Assembly (NCBI GenBank): GCA_001931905.2
Contig: MSJI02000622.1
Location: forward strand, 1-64,000
Origin: Cladosporium sp. IMV 00045
Lineage: Eukaryota; Ascomycota; Dothideomycetes; Cladosporiales; Cladosporiaceae
Direction: 5' to 3'
DNA length: 64,000 nucleotides
Numbering within the stretch: position 1 is the stretch's first letter; each line of letters starts with the position of its first letter. The notes beneath the pieces are model-generated. The model was not told the DNA's origin. It saw nothing but the letters and a program-made list of their open reading frames with translations, and did not search any database. Positions 33,816 to 43,596 of this stretch are shown one piece after another. Position numbers and translations under genes: made by a program.

Positions 33816-34670
33816 ATGGCCAAGTCAAAGAACATGAAAGGCAAGCATGCCGCCAAAGCCGGATCTCGCAAAAACCCCTACGACAAGCCAGAGCAGACGA
33901 AGCCGAAAGACACTCGGCACCAGCCAGCCAAAAAAGAAACAAAGAAACCGCAGCAACAACCAACCATCCCGTTCATCCCAGAAGAAGATCGCATTCTACT
34001 CGTCGGCGAAGGCGACTTCTCATTTGCCAAATCCATAGTCGAACACCACGGCTGCTGCGACGTGACGGCCACCTGCTACGACGGCCAGACCGAGCTGTTC
34101 GAGAAATACAAACCCCAAGCCGAGGAGCACATCCAGTACCTCCAAGAAGAAGGCCAAACGGTCATCTACAATGTCGACGCCACCAAACTCAACGAGCACA
34201 AAGCTTTGAGCAAATCCGGACTCTACAATCACGTCCTCTTCAACTTCCCTCACGTCGGTGGCAAAAGCACGGATGTCAACAGACAAGTCCGCTTCAACCA
34301 GGAACTGCTGGTCAAATTCTTCGGAGCGGCGAAGCAGCTTCTCGCGCTCGATGGCACGATAGTGGTGACGCTGTTCGAAGGCGAGCCTTATACTCTCTGG
34401 AACGTGCGCGACCTGGCGAGGCACAGTGGTCTCGAGGTTCAGCGCAGCTTCAAATTCCAAGCTAGTGCGTATCCAGGCTACAGTCATGCTAGGACGCTTG
34501 GAAATCTGGAGGGCGGAGGAGGCTGGAAGGGTGAGGATAGAGAATCGCGGAGCTATGTCTTCCAGAAGCAGAAGGAGTACAAGGGTAGCAAGTCCCCCTT
34601 TGCTGCGAAGATGGCCGCGGAGCAGAAGAAGAAGAGGAAAGAGGAGAGTGATAGCAGCGATGACGACTGA
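33816..34670 (+). CDS. BMT5: 25S rRNA (uridine-N3)-methyltransferase BMT5-like
   Basis: A single-exon frame, 284 aa from ATG 33816. The first 50 residues are strongly basic (MAKSKNMKGKHAAKAG, KKETKKPQQQP), as expected for nucleolar import. The Rossmann-like core starts with ILLVGEGDFSFAKSIVEHH, the SAM-binding signature of this family. It continues with VTATCYDG, VIYNVDATKL, the HVLFNFPHVGG motif and RFNQELLVKFFGAAKQLL. The C-terminus is Lys/Glu/Asp-rich (KKKRKEESDSSDDD). In yeast Bmt5 methylates U2634 of 25S rRNA. The Met 16 codons upstream in the same frame is not an ATG. Confidence 0.88.
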   Translation: MAKSKNMKGKHAAKAGSRKNPYDKPEQTKPKDTRHQPAKKETKKPQQQPTIPFIPEEDRILLVGEGDFSFAKSIVEHHGCCDVTATCYDGQTELFEKYKPQAEEHIQYLQEEGQTVIYNVDATKLNEHKALSKSGLYNHVLFNFPHVGGKSTDVNRQVRFNQELLVKFFGAAKQLLALDGTIVVTLFEGEPYTLWNVRDLARHSGLEVQRSFKFQASAYPGYSHARTLGNLEGGGGWKGEDRESRSYVFQKQKEYKGSKSPFAAKMAAEQKKKRKEESDSSDDD

Positions 34671-35087
34671 GGCCTGTGCCTGTGCTTTCCAACTTTTCAC
34701 TGGAAGATTGCTTTGCAGCGTCTGATACAAACCAGCGCCCATTCCAGGCCGCTCTGAGATCTCTTGTTCCAAGCCAGAAGCTTCTGACCGCGAGCTCCAT
34801 GCCCACAAAACCACCTGCGACTTTTGAGGTCTTGTTCGGAGGTGGCCTCAATTTAATGCGCTAAGCCTAGCATCTATCTTATGCCAGCGAGGCTGCTGTT
34901 GGCAGCGACATCATCCCTGGCAGCGCGCACGACAGAAGAACAGAGCGACCCGTCATGAGAACTCATATTCAGCCCACGCATATTGGTTGCGTAAGACAGG
35001 TGGCGCGATGAGGCTGGAAGCTGGATACATTACTACACGGAGCTCTTGGATATTGTACCTAATCGCCAGCACTGAAACATATACATC
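34671..35087. other. Convergent 3' spacer
   Basis: About 420 bases between the BMT5 stop and the transporter stop on the opposite strand. No gene seen. Confidence 0.5.
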
Positions 35088-36722
35088 TCACAACGTATAC
35101 CTGAAAGCAGGATGCCTGTAACCCAGCTCATTCTCCCTCGTCTCCTGCAACCTGTGGTCCCTCTTTCCGTGTTCTCTCATCGAGTTCTCCCAGCGGATGT
35201 ACAGAAGGTTTCCAGCCGTCAGAATGAGACTGATTCCAATGGCTCCAACGTTGATCGCATGGCCTGTGATATAATACGGCGCATCCTCGCTGAGGTAAGT
35301 GAAGGTCGCGACGAACGCGCCACAGTTTCCGATCGCGACCATGAACCCGAGACCTGTCGCTTTGACGTAGTGGGGCGCAAAATTGTTGCTCAGCCAAGCG
35401 AGAATTAAGGGCGAGCAGGGGAAGATGCCGGCGGCTACGAGGAAGGTGCCTCCATATCGCACGCCTGGAGATTTGGAGGCCAGCTGCATGATGTATCCAA
35501 TGGCAGCAATGAGCAGGCCAGTAAATATGAGTGGGCCTCGCATCTTGATGCGATCGCTGACCCAGGATGCAATGAGGACTACGAGGAACGCCAGGAAATT
35601 CGGCGGGACGGTGAAGAGCTGCGCCGTCACGCGCTGGTATCCCAAACCGCTGATGATGGACGGGAGGAACAGCGAGAAACTGTAGATCGGGATCAGGATG
35701 AGGAAGAAGTTAATGCTCATCACAATAGTGTTGATGTTGAGAAACGCCAAACGAACCTGCCTCGGTCAGTACAAATTTCCCAATAATTTTGACAGGAGCC
35801 AGTTGGACTCACGGATTTCCAATCGAACTTCTCGTCATCGACTTTGGAGGACTGGGCTGCGCCAGCCAAGTCGGCTCTGAGTACGTGAGTGATGTACCAC
35901 TGCTCCTCCTCACTCAAAAAGCGAGCCTTTCCAGGTGTATCCGGCAAGAAGAAGAAGGCAACGCACGCCACAACAACTGTGATTGACCCCTCGACAAAGA
36001 AGATCCACGGCCACCGGTTGTAGCCACCATATCTGATTTCGGCTAGACCTGTAGCCAGCAAACCACCGAATGCTCCACTAAGAGGCGCGGCGCAGTAGAA
36101 GACCTGCCATTTTGTCAGCCCCGCTCACCATTTGCGACGTTGTACTAGGATACTCACGCCAAGTCTGAACATAAGCTGATGCCTTTTGTAGAACATGCTG
36201 AGGTACAGAATGATGCCGCCAAACATGCCGCCTTCGCATGCTCCAAGCAAGAGTCGACATGCGATCAGACCACCATAGCTCTTGACAAAGCCCATGCAGG
36301 TGCCGACGATCCCCCAAGCCAAAGCGAGGAGCGGAAGATATTTGCCACCGCCCACAACTTTGAGCAGCCAGTTGGACGGGATGTCGATGAGGACATAAAG
36401 GATGTAGAAGACGGTAAGCGAGATGTTGTATTTGTTGCCATCGAGGTTCAGGTCATCGATGAGGCCGTCGATTTTGGCATTGCCGATCTGGAGCATATCA
36501 GCACTGGGCTATTTCGGAGGTACAAGTTCGAGAACCCACGTTGCTGCGATCAATGAATGCGAGGAGCCAGAGAATGAAGATCCATGGAAGGATACGCCTA
36601 TCGAGATGGCGCACGATCTTCTTCTCTAGCACTGGATCTTCGACATGCGAATAGCCTGTACCGGACACGTCTTTCTCGTCGATTTCGTCGGCATGTTCAA
36701 CCTTTTGTTCTAGGGGATCCAT
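35088..36722 (-). CDS. MFS transporter, Dal5/anion:cation symporter family
   Basis: The model is complement(join(35088..35756, 35813..36103, 36158..36487, 36540..36722)), 490 aa, with three introns of 52-56 nt, all phase 0. It is a twelve-helix plasma-membrane permease. The first helix has RRILPWIFILWLLAFIDRSN|IGNAKI, the family motif across splice site one. Further motifs are GGKYLPLLALAWGIVGTCMGF, ACRLLLGACEGGMFGG (motif in helices 4-5), PWIFFVEGSITVV, FFLPDTPGKARFL and LILAWLSNNF. Members carry allantoate, nicotinate, biotin precursors or other organic anions; substrate cannot be assigned. Every exon is frame-intact. Confidence 0.85.
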
Positions 36723-37585
36723 TACGAGTGCGGTTCTTGCAATGGCTAAACTTGAAGGGAGATGAGAAAAGCCGTCACAAGAACAAAAAGAAGGAAAATT
36801 GACTTCTTTTGCATGCGCGCAGATCGGACAATCAATTGCCAGACCTACCGAGGGAGCACATCGGGTACCCCTCTATGTTGTGCGGCCTGACTGATGGCAT
36901 GGAACAAGAGATCCACAAAGCTCAATACACGGCAGCTGCAAGGTAGACTTTTCAGCCACTGACATGCAATAGAGAGTCGGGGAAAGAAGCGAAGGAGCCT
37001 TAGACCAGCTCAATGACGCCGGACATCGGCCAAGTCGGCATCATAGCTTGTCGGTCGACAAGCATGTGGCGCCTGCAGTTGCACGGGAGCCTCGAAGAGA
37101 AGATGTCACCTGCAGATCTTACCCCAACATAACTCCAGGTTTGTGGAGGCAGGCCGGCACATGGCGGCAAAAGAGGGATCGATCGGCCTGTCATTCATCC
37201 GGGTCTTGAGACTGTTGCTGTCTTCAACCGGGCACTGGCATCATCCATGGCTGTGGAATTGGCACGGACAACTCTTCCGTTCTCGCCTTCGGTCGAGAAC
37301 AACAGATGGACGGTGATACTCATGCTGTGCGAACGATCGGCGAGATGTTATTGTATCCACGCGAAACCAAGCCTTCTGCCAAGTTGTGGAGAGAGAGCTT
37401 GGTGGGAGGCAGGGCTGGAGGGGCAGGAGAACGAGACAATCAGGGCGAATGTGTCTGTGAGGTTGATAATACTGACGACGATTATAGTAGGTGGTGCTTT
37501 GAGAAGTTGTTGCACAAACCTCTATAGAGCAAACTTCCAGTCAAAAAAAAAAAAGAGAGGCAGACAACAAGGACCGCAAAAGGAA
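36723..37585. other. Intergenic, transporter promoter side and tRNA 3' flank
   Basis: About 860 bases. Contains the tRNA-Ala termination signals near its right end (A-run 37543-37554 on plus, equal to a T-run on the transcribed strand). No protein gene supported. Confidence 0.5.
37578..37581 (-). terminator. Pol III T-tract after tRNA-Ala
   Basis: AAAA on plus is TTTT on the transcribed strand, four bases past the tRNA 3' end. A longer T12 run (37543-37554) lies further downstream as a back-up stop. Confidence 0.6.
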
Positions 37586-37667
37586 TGGAGAGGTAGGTGA
37601 TCGAAACCTAGACCTTCCGCAATCTGCTAGATGCAAAGCGGACGCTCTACCACTGAGCTACATCCCC
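37586..37667 (-). tRNA. tRNA-Ala (anticodon TGC), intron-containing
   Basis: Read on the minus strand the sequence folds as a tRNA: acceptor GGGGATG with CCTCTCC, D-arm GCTC-AGTGGTA-GAGC, anticodon stem TCCGC/GCGGA, and T-arm TAGGT-TTCGATC-ACCTA. The loop begins TT-TGC-A, giving anticodon TGC, and carries about ten extra bases (TCTAGCAGAT) after position 37, the usual site of nuclear tRNA introns. The third acceptor pair is G3:U70, the identity element of tRNA-Ala. Position 6:67 is a T-C mismatch. TTTT follows four bases after the 3' end (37578-37581), a polymerase III stop. Confidence 0.85.
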
Positions 37668-38345
37668 GAAATCACATGACATGACTCGTCATTCCATTGT
37701 ACATAAGACAATCACGTTAACACGATCATGCCAGAAATATCGTGTCGGTCAATACATCACCTCACAAGACAAAGATCTCAAACACGACTGGATTGAGACA
37801 ACAAAATTGCTAGTGGCGATTTCACGTCCCTTGTACGTGCCTTCCCCCCCAGCTACAAAAACCCGCAACTCGCTGAGATGAGCCACACACTGTACAAGAC
37901 CTAAACAGTCGTCTCGCCATCAAGGTGCTTCCGCCAATTGCATAAATACACGTCCGCACTCTTCATTATTGCTTCCACTACTGTTCACGCTCATATTTCG
38001 CACAATGTCCGTTAGCCAGCTAACAACTCGCTGACATACTGGTGCATTCGCTGGCGAATGAAAGTCCCTTCGCGGCTTGTTGCTGCTTTTGGCGACAATT
38101 GCGGGCGGACTTGCCTTGGCTGGCTGATTAGGAGCATTCACGTCTTCCTCGGGACAACATGCTCTCTTACCGAAAGACATCAATCGAGGAACTCACACGA
38201 GACAGAGATGCGGTGGCAGTAACATGTCACTATATGTAGGTCGGGATGGTAGGTCCTGGCGCTGTCAAGTCTTCTTTCCATTTCTCCCAATCCTCCCATG
38301 CATTATATCTCCTCATCTGGTTCCGCTGCAACAAACCACGACAAC
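37668..38345. other. Intergenic upstream of the Dabb-GFA gene
   Basis: About 680 bases. It contains one small minus-strand frame (listed separately with low confidence) and otherwise nothing supported. Confidence 0.45.
37920..38180 (-). CDS. Possible small cysteine-containing protein, 86 aa
   Basis: A frame starting MSFGKRACCPEEDVNAP from ATG 38180, ending QLAEAP. It has four scattered cysteines, a central amphipathic stretch (VCQRVVSWLTDIVRNM) and no signal peptide. It is intact and has plausible composition, but no family is recognised and it may be a chance frame. Confidence 0.25.
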   Translation of the reverse strand: MSFGKRACCPEEDVNAPNQPAKASPPAIVAKSSNKPRRDFHSPANAPVCQRVVSWLTDIVRNMSVNSSGSNNEECGRVFMQLAEAP

Positions 38346-39197
38346 ATGTCTGCCACCAACGACACCTCAATCTGGCACGTTCCTCAGTTCAAATACCGCG
38401 CCGACGTCTCCTGGATTGATCTGCAAAATCATTTCGACCACTTGCGTTCCCTCCAACAGAAATGCCTTCATCCGAAAACCGGCAAGCCTTACATGCGCAG
38501 CATGCGCTTTGGCAAGAATAACTCCTGGGAAGGAAAAGGCAAGGGTGTAACACACGTGGCGATCTTGGAGTTTGCTTCGCAAGAGGACCTGGATTATTAC
38601 TTGCTTCAAGATCCTGTGCATGCGGAATTCTCAAGGAAAGCCGCGCCATTGGTTGAAGACGTCACGGTGATCGACATTCAGGATGGAGTACTATTTGGTC
38701 CAGCACCACAGAAGCCGATTGGTTTGGGTGGACTTTACAAGGGATCTTGCCACTGTCAAACTTGTGAGTGGGAAGTGCAGGCGCCCGAAGGCGAGGCCTT
38801 GAAGCACGTTCTTTGCCACTGCGACACGTGTAAGCGATTGGGAGGCGGGCCATACTCGTGCAACTACATCGTTCCACACGGAAGCCTCCGGATGACCAAG
38901 GGCTCGCCAAGCGTGTACACTTACAAGGGAGCAAGTGGTAAGTCTTGACATCCGTTCTGTATTTATTTTGGGAGCCGCAAATTGACCGCTGTTACAGGCA
39001 AAGACGTTCGCTGCTTTTTCTGCCCAACCTGTACGAGCCACATCTACCACCACCAGGATGCTATGGCCGACAAAATCATTGTTCGAACGCTTCTGCTTGA
39101 TGGTGGAAATACACTTTCAGCAGGAGGCGAGATCTTCCCAGAAGGCAAGCTTCCCTGGGCGGAGGACTTGAGGCAGAGCCTGCGCGCAGCTTTGTGA
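38346..39197 (+). CDS. Dabb barrel-GFA/CENP-V fusion protein
   Basis: The model is join(38346..38937, 38998..39197), 263 aa, with a 60-nt GT-AG intron in phase 1. The N-terminal 100 residues look like a Dabb stress-responsive barrel (FDHLRSLQQKCLHPK, MRSMRFGKNNSWEGKG, THVAILEFASQEDLDYYLLQDPVH). The C-terminal half is a GFA/CENP-V zinc domain: GLYKGSCHCQTCEWEVQAP, LCHCDTCKRLGGGPYSCNYI, and in exon 2 RCFFCPTCTSHIYHH. These are the Cys pairs that bind zinc in glutathione-dependent formaldehyde-activating-like enzymes. Both domains being on one frame suggests a small-molecule detoxification enzyme; its substrate is unknown. An earlier in-frame ATG at 38298 is possible, but 38346 has the better context (acaacATGt). 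Confidence 0.75.
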
Positions 39198-39441
39198 ACA
39201 TGAGTACAGAGGAGAGATAGCGAATCAACAGATCATGAACCTAGCGCTTAAAGTGCCCAAGAGCGTGCAGCATAGCCTGTGCTATTATTCATTGTGCCAT
39301 AATTCAATGTGCTTATCTGAGCTAACTGATCCCCACATAGCACACAGAAATAGGATCAAAGCAGCAATCTTGATGAACTGTCGTTTCCCTAACTAGCGAT
39401 CCAAAATCCGCTGACAATTTAAACGAGAACGATTAACCACT

Positions 39442-40314
39442 CTATGCAAGATCCTCCAGAATGGCGTTCGCAGCGAGCTTGCCCAAGTTGTTGGAAGCCA
39501 GAGGTGAGTCACCAGTCAACACATTTCGGTCGCGGTGCGTCTGTCCAGTAATACCAGAGTTGAGCAACTCGATGCCGCTCTTGCGAAGCTCCTCGCCAAC
39601 GAGCCAAGGCATCTTGCCCGGAATGTATCCGATATCAATGTTGGCCTTCTTGTCAAGCGAGTCGGGGAAGACGACAATCTTGTAGCCATCGTAGATTGAC
39701 TTGGTGCCCTCGGGCGTCCCGACTGTGGCGGCGAGCATGCTGGCCGGACCATGGCACAAGGAGATGAAATATCGCTTCTGCTCGTCAACCCATCTCAAGA
39801 TGTTGCCGACAGTTTCGGAGAAGGGAATGTCGTTCATGGCACCGTGGCCACCAGGGATGAAGACGGCGATGTATGGCGTTTCCTTGGTGAAGCCCTTGCC
39901 CCAGACTTCCTGCAGGTTCAATGGCGAGCGGAGCTTCGACTTGTATTTTTCGTAAATGTCTTTGACTGCCTGGTCCTCCTTAGGAAATGCCCACATCTCA
40001 AGCTTCACAGGGTCGCCTGAGACCGTGGCCACGTCGACGTCGAATCCGGCTGCATCAAGGTGGAGGACGGGCAGAAGCATCTCAACGGGGTGATTGCCCG
40101 TCGAGAAGAACTCACCGCCATCCATGCGGAGGTAGCGTTCCTGAGTGGCAATGAGGAGGACCTTCCATTTGCCGCCAGTGTATTTGTTGGGATAGTTCGC
40201 ACCATCGAAATCGGTCTTTGGCGGGACATACTGGGTGAGCGAGAAAGGCGACGGGAACCAGGCGTCGTCCTCAGCCTGGTCGGCCACCGGCTTGCGGTCA
40301 GATGTGTTGGACAT
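39442..40314 (-). CDS. hchA: HchA-type DJ-1/PfpI protein (glyoxalase/chaperone)
   Basis: An intact single-exon frame of 290 aa from ATG 40314; the longer frame starts with TTG. It is a class I glutamine amidotransferase-like fold of the HchA (Hsp31) type. Members convert methylglyoxal to lactate without glutathione and protect proteins and nucleotides from glycation. Visible features: KVLLIATQERYLRMDGGEFFSTGNHPVEML near residues 50-80 with metal-site His and Glu; the nucleophile-elbow approach PGGHGAMNDIPFS; and the catalytic Cys in SLCHGPASMLAA near 185. The length and long N-terminal segment resemble the bacterial HchA form rather than the roughly 240-residue yeast Hsp31. Confidence 0.85.
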   Translation of the reverse strand: MSNTSDRKPVADQAEDDAWFPSPFSLTQYVPPKTDFDGANYPNKYTGGKWKVLLIATQERYLRMDGGEFFSTGNHPVEMLLPVLHLDAAGFDVDVATVSGDPVKLEMWAFPKEDQAVKDIYEKYKSKLRSPLNLQEVWGKGFTKETPYIAVFIPGGHGAMNDIPFSETVGNILRWVDEQKRYFISLCHGPASMLAATVGTPEGTKSIYDGYKIVVFPDSLDKKANIDIGYIPGKMPWLVGEELRKSGIELLNSGITGQTHRDRNVLTGDSPLASNNLGKLAANAILEDLA

Positions 40315-41202
40315 GTTGGAGGTATATTGCGTGTTCAAGGCGTTTTGGGAAGTTGTTGTCAGTGCAGATATTTGGGATACAGTTCTGGGAGATTGCGGCG
40401 CTGTACCCTTATACCTTTCAGAGCTCCTCTAGAGCTCATAGCTCGGCCCACTCTACCCTGATGGATTGCGTTCCATAGGCTCCGGCGGCCTGACGCTTCA
40501 AATGGCCCGCTGCATTGTTCAGCAGCATGATCGAAGTAACGAGGTCGAGCTGCAGTGGGCTGCTGCGGTAGGGTACCACTCGGTGGCATGTGTTCCAACG
40601 TCTTTCGGCATCTTCGCCAATCAGAAACCACACCACTCCGAGATCCAAACTCAAACTGGTCCAACCTTCTGGGGAGAACTCCACATTGATGACGTTCGGG
40701 ATACGCTCAAATCAGTTGTTGCGAAGCTCCGACGTGATGAAAGCCAAGGTACCGACAGTATGGCTGTGGCCAAGCGAAAGTGAACAACAAGAAAGACGTC
40801 GGCAGAATGTGACGGTCTGCATGAAATCCGCGAGGCTCCGAGTCGACGTGAGCTTACAAATGAGGAGGTGGCTTCACCCATGACCTTTTACTGACAACGG
40901 GATGCTTAGAGAAGTTTGTATGTGTGCGGTATCCTTTTTCGGACAGGGTACACTCCAGCATGATCATGTCTTGACGGGTGCGAAAGGGCAAGAATATGAG
41001 GAACCATCATGACATGCACGAATGATTGCGAAATCTCGAAACCAACAAGTGTGAGGGCACAGGCTCATATTTTGCGAGCTCAAGTGAAGACAGCAACATG
41101 AATAGACGATCGATCGAACATCATCATTGGACACAGAACTCTTCACGCAGAATTGAAATGGTTAAACAACGGAGTGGCTTGATCGTGAAGAGGCTGATTG
41201 TA
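40315..41202. other. Intergenic between hchA and the Zn2Cys6 gene
   Basis: About 890 bases. No gene supported; this is the hchA promoter side. Confidence 0.5.
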
Positions 41203-43229
41203 TCATCCAATGTGTTCGTTGTACAGATCCGACCACAACCAAGATTGAGCGACACCGTCAAGTGTCGAGCTCGTCGCAAAGTCCAGGAGTCCTGCCGCTG
41301 ATGCAGCATCGTTGCCATTTGAATCAACCATAGAAGCAAGATCGTGCCCTCCCCACGTTCCCGACTGCAGAATGGCATCTACGATGTCTGGCCAAGTCAG
41401 TAAGAATGCCTTAACAAGGGACCGCATTGCTGTTTTGTCGACTAACCGTTACCAATTTGCTCGTTCGTGGCTTGCTTCAAGTCTGCAGAAGCCCGATACG
41501 AAGTCTCGTGGCACTTTCTTGCAGAGGCGCGAGGATTTGCAGAGCCTGACTGGTCAAGGGGTACGATCGAGTAGGAAAGGCCTCAAGAAAACTGACAATC
41601 TGATCGATACCCTCTAGAGCCTTTGTGCACTTCGCTGCATCCTCAAGTGTCTGGTGTAAAGCACACAGGACGATACCAGCACTGAACACACATATTGCTA
41701 CATGCATGGCGGCATGGGAGGATCGACACACTGGATCGATCGCAGGACACCGTGTAATTCGTGAGGTTCGCAAAGCAGAATCCAGCAGTTGCGTTGTAGA
41801 TGCATGCCCAATAACTTGCTGTTTCGTGTACCCGCAAGGAAAAACCGTTTGCTTATGAAGCACGATGTGCAGGTTATCGTAAGCTAGCTGCAGGGTAAGC
41901 GCCTGCATCTGGATGACAGATGGCTGCAAGGTCGTCCCGGAGCCGTTTTCGTTGTACTTGAGCTCTTGCGGCACGTCATTGTACCAAATGAGTAGTCTGC
42001 GATCCAGCGTCGAGACGTCCTGGTGAGTCTTCTTTCGACGTCCAAGGAAAGGTCCCATGATCCGGTAAAGCCGGCTTTTGACTTTGTGGTAGGTCAAAGG
42101 TGTCACAGTGTCTTCTGGATCGAGAATCTCGGGAACCTCGCAATCAGAATCATCTATGCCACATGGTCGGCCGAATAGAATTGCTGAATACCTTGATGGT
42201 AGTCAGTGGACACAGTCTGATCAAAGGCCGAATGTCAGGTTCGTACTTCTCGAAAATCTCAAGCGCCCACCAAACCTTTGCACAGATATCTCTGCCCCAT
42301 GCAGACTGGTGCGAGCTCGGTACAGATCGGTGCAATCCGATGAGTTGTGCAGATTTGATAGTGCTCCCGAGAATGGCGAATCCCACATTGGGCAAGCCGT
42401 TCAACAAGTGGTAGCTGCCCAACAAGATGCCTATCTGTACGGTCTCCAAATCGGGTTGGGAAGCGATGGCGAGCAGATTCGCTTCCGTGTGTTGTATCGA
42501 GCGGAGGCGAAGGTACTCTAGCAACTGCGGATCGATCTGAGTGTCTGGATTTGTCCAGAGATAGTGTGCTCCGAGTCCCCATATCAGACAGACAAGATGG
42601 ATGAAGTTCTTTTCGGTCGTTCGAGCATGTTCTGAAGCTAAGAGGTCGGCGACTCTGCGCCGGAATGATGGCTCATCCACAACCTGTAAAAGGCGTCAAA
42701 ACCGTTCCAAGGAATCTAGGGCTACCTCACACATACCAGCATGAACCAATTCACCGAGAGGAAGTAGTGGTCGATTAAGAGATTCACGATATCTGTCGGT
42801 ACAGCATAAGGTAAATCTGTTCTCCACACATACTGCGAAGATGGCGGGGCGCATATTGCATTGCCTGGAATGGCATATGGTGGGCGTCCTCCATGATCGA
42901 TGCCTTCGCTAGCTATCAACTTTGCCAAGATCAGTGTTCTATGCAGGAATGTTCCTTCAGTGCTGAGAACATACGTCTTTGCTCAGGTCCAATATGTTCC
43001 GCTCACCTAGCAAAGCAGGCGACTCTGTCGAGGCATGATCGATTGGCCTGAGCAGATTGTCGTGACGTCCCGCGACGGCAACTGCAGGTTGAATGGCAGG
43101 AAGTATTCTGGTTGGACGAGTCTCTCTCGAAACACATTCTGAATTCGTTCGTTGGCAGTGGTGACAGGGCTGGCCACCGTCGCATTTCAGTTTCTTTGAC
43201 CGACATCTGGTACAAGCTGACCGACGCAT
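41203..43229 (-). CDS. Zn2Cys6 fungal transcription factor
   Basis: The model is complement(join(41203..41387, 41500..42191, 42247..42683, 42737..42919, 42975..43229)), 583 aa. The first four exons join in phase with introns of 53-55 nt. The last 112-nt intron is less certain; without it the frame ends at 41477. The N-terminus has the binuclear cluster C-x2-C-x6-C-x5-C-x2-C-x6-C (ACTRCRSKKLKCDGGQPCHH, then CQRTNSEC), which binds CGG-type DNA. A fungal_trans regulatory domain follows: LIDHYFLSVNWFMLV, FGRPCGIDDSDCEVPE (across the 42192-42246 intron) and DRRLLIWYNDVPQEL. It may control neighbouring genes, but no target is visible. Confidence 0.8.
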
Positions 43230-43596
43230 GGTTTCATTGAGAATGATCTTGATTTTCCTCCGTTTGTCATGCTTCGACTAGCAGCTGACCAGAATGCTCG
43301 AGTGAGTAAGGAACGATGCTGGTACTCGCTTTCTTTTACAATAAGTCGCAGACCCGATCGTTTATCGTGCACAACAGAGTTATAACTAGCGAAAGTGGAG
43401 CGGACGATCCAAGGCAACGTTTGACACGGGCGTGTCTGACAAGGCAGCTTGGGTGTGGGGATAACACGCAGGCCAAGGAAAATCGGAAGCACTTATTGCG
43501 CGACATCAGATCGAACGAGAGGGGGTTTCCCAAGATGTTTGGATTATGTGAATGCCATAAGAATCCTGTCAAAGTGTCCTGATGCCGAGTCTATCT
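43230..43596. other. Spacer between Zn2Cys6 gene and RUD3
   Basis: About 370 bases upstream of the transcription factor and downstream of RUD3. No gene. Confidence 0.5.
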
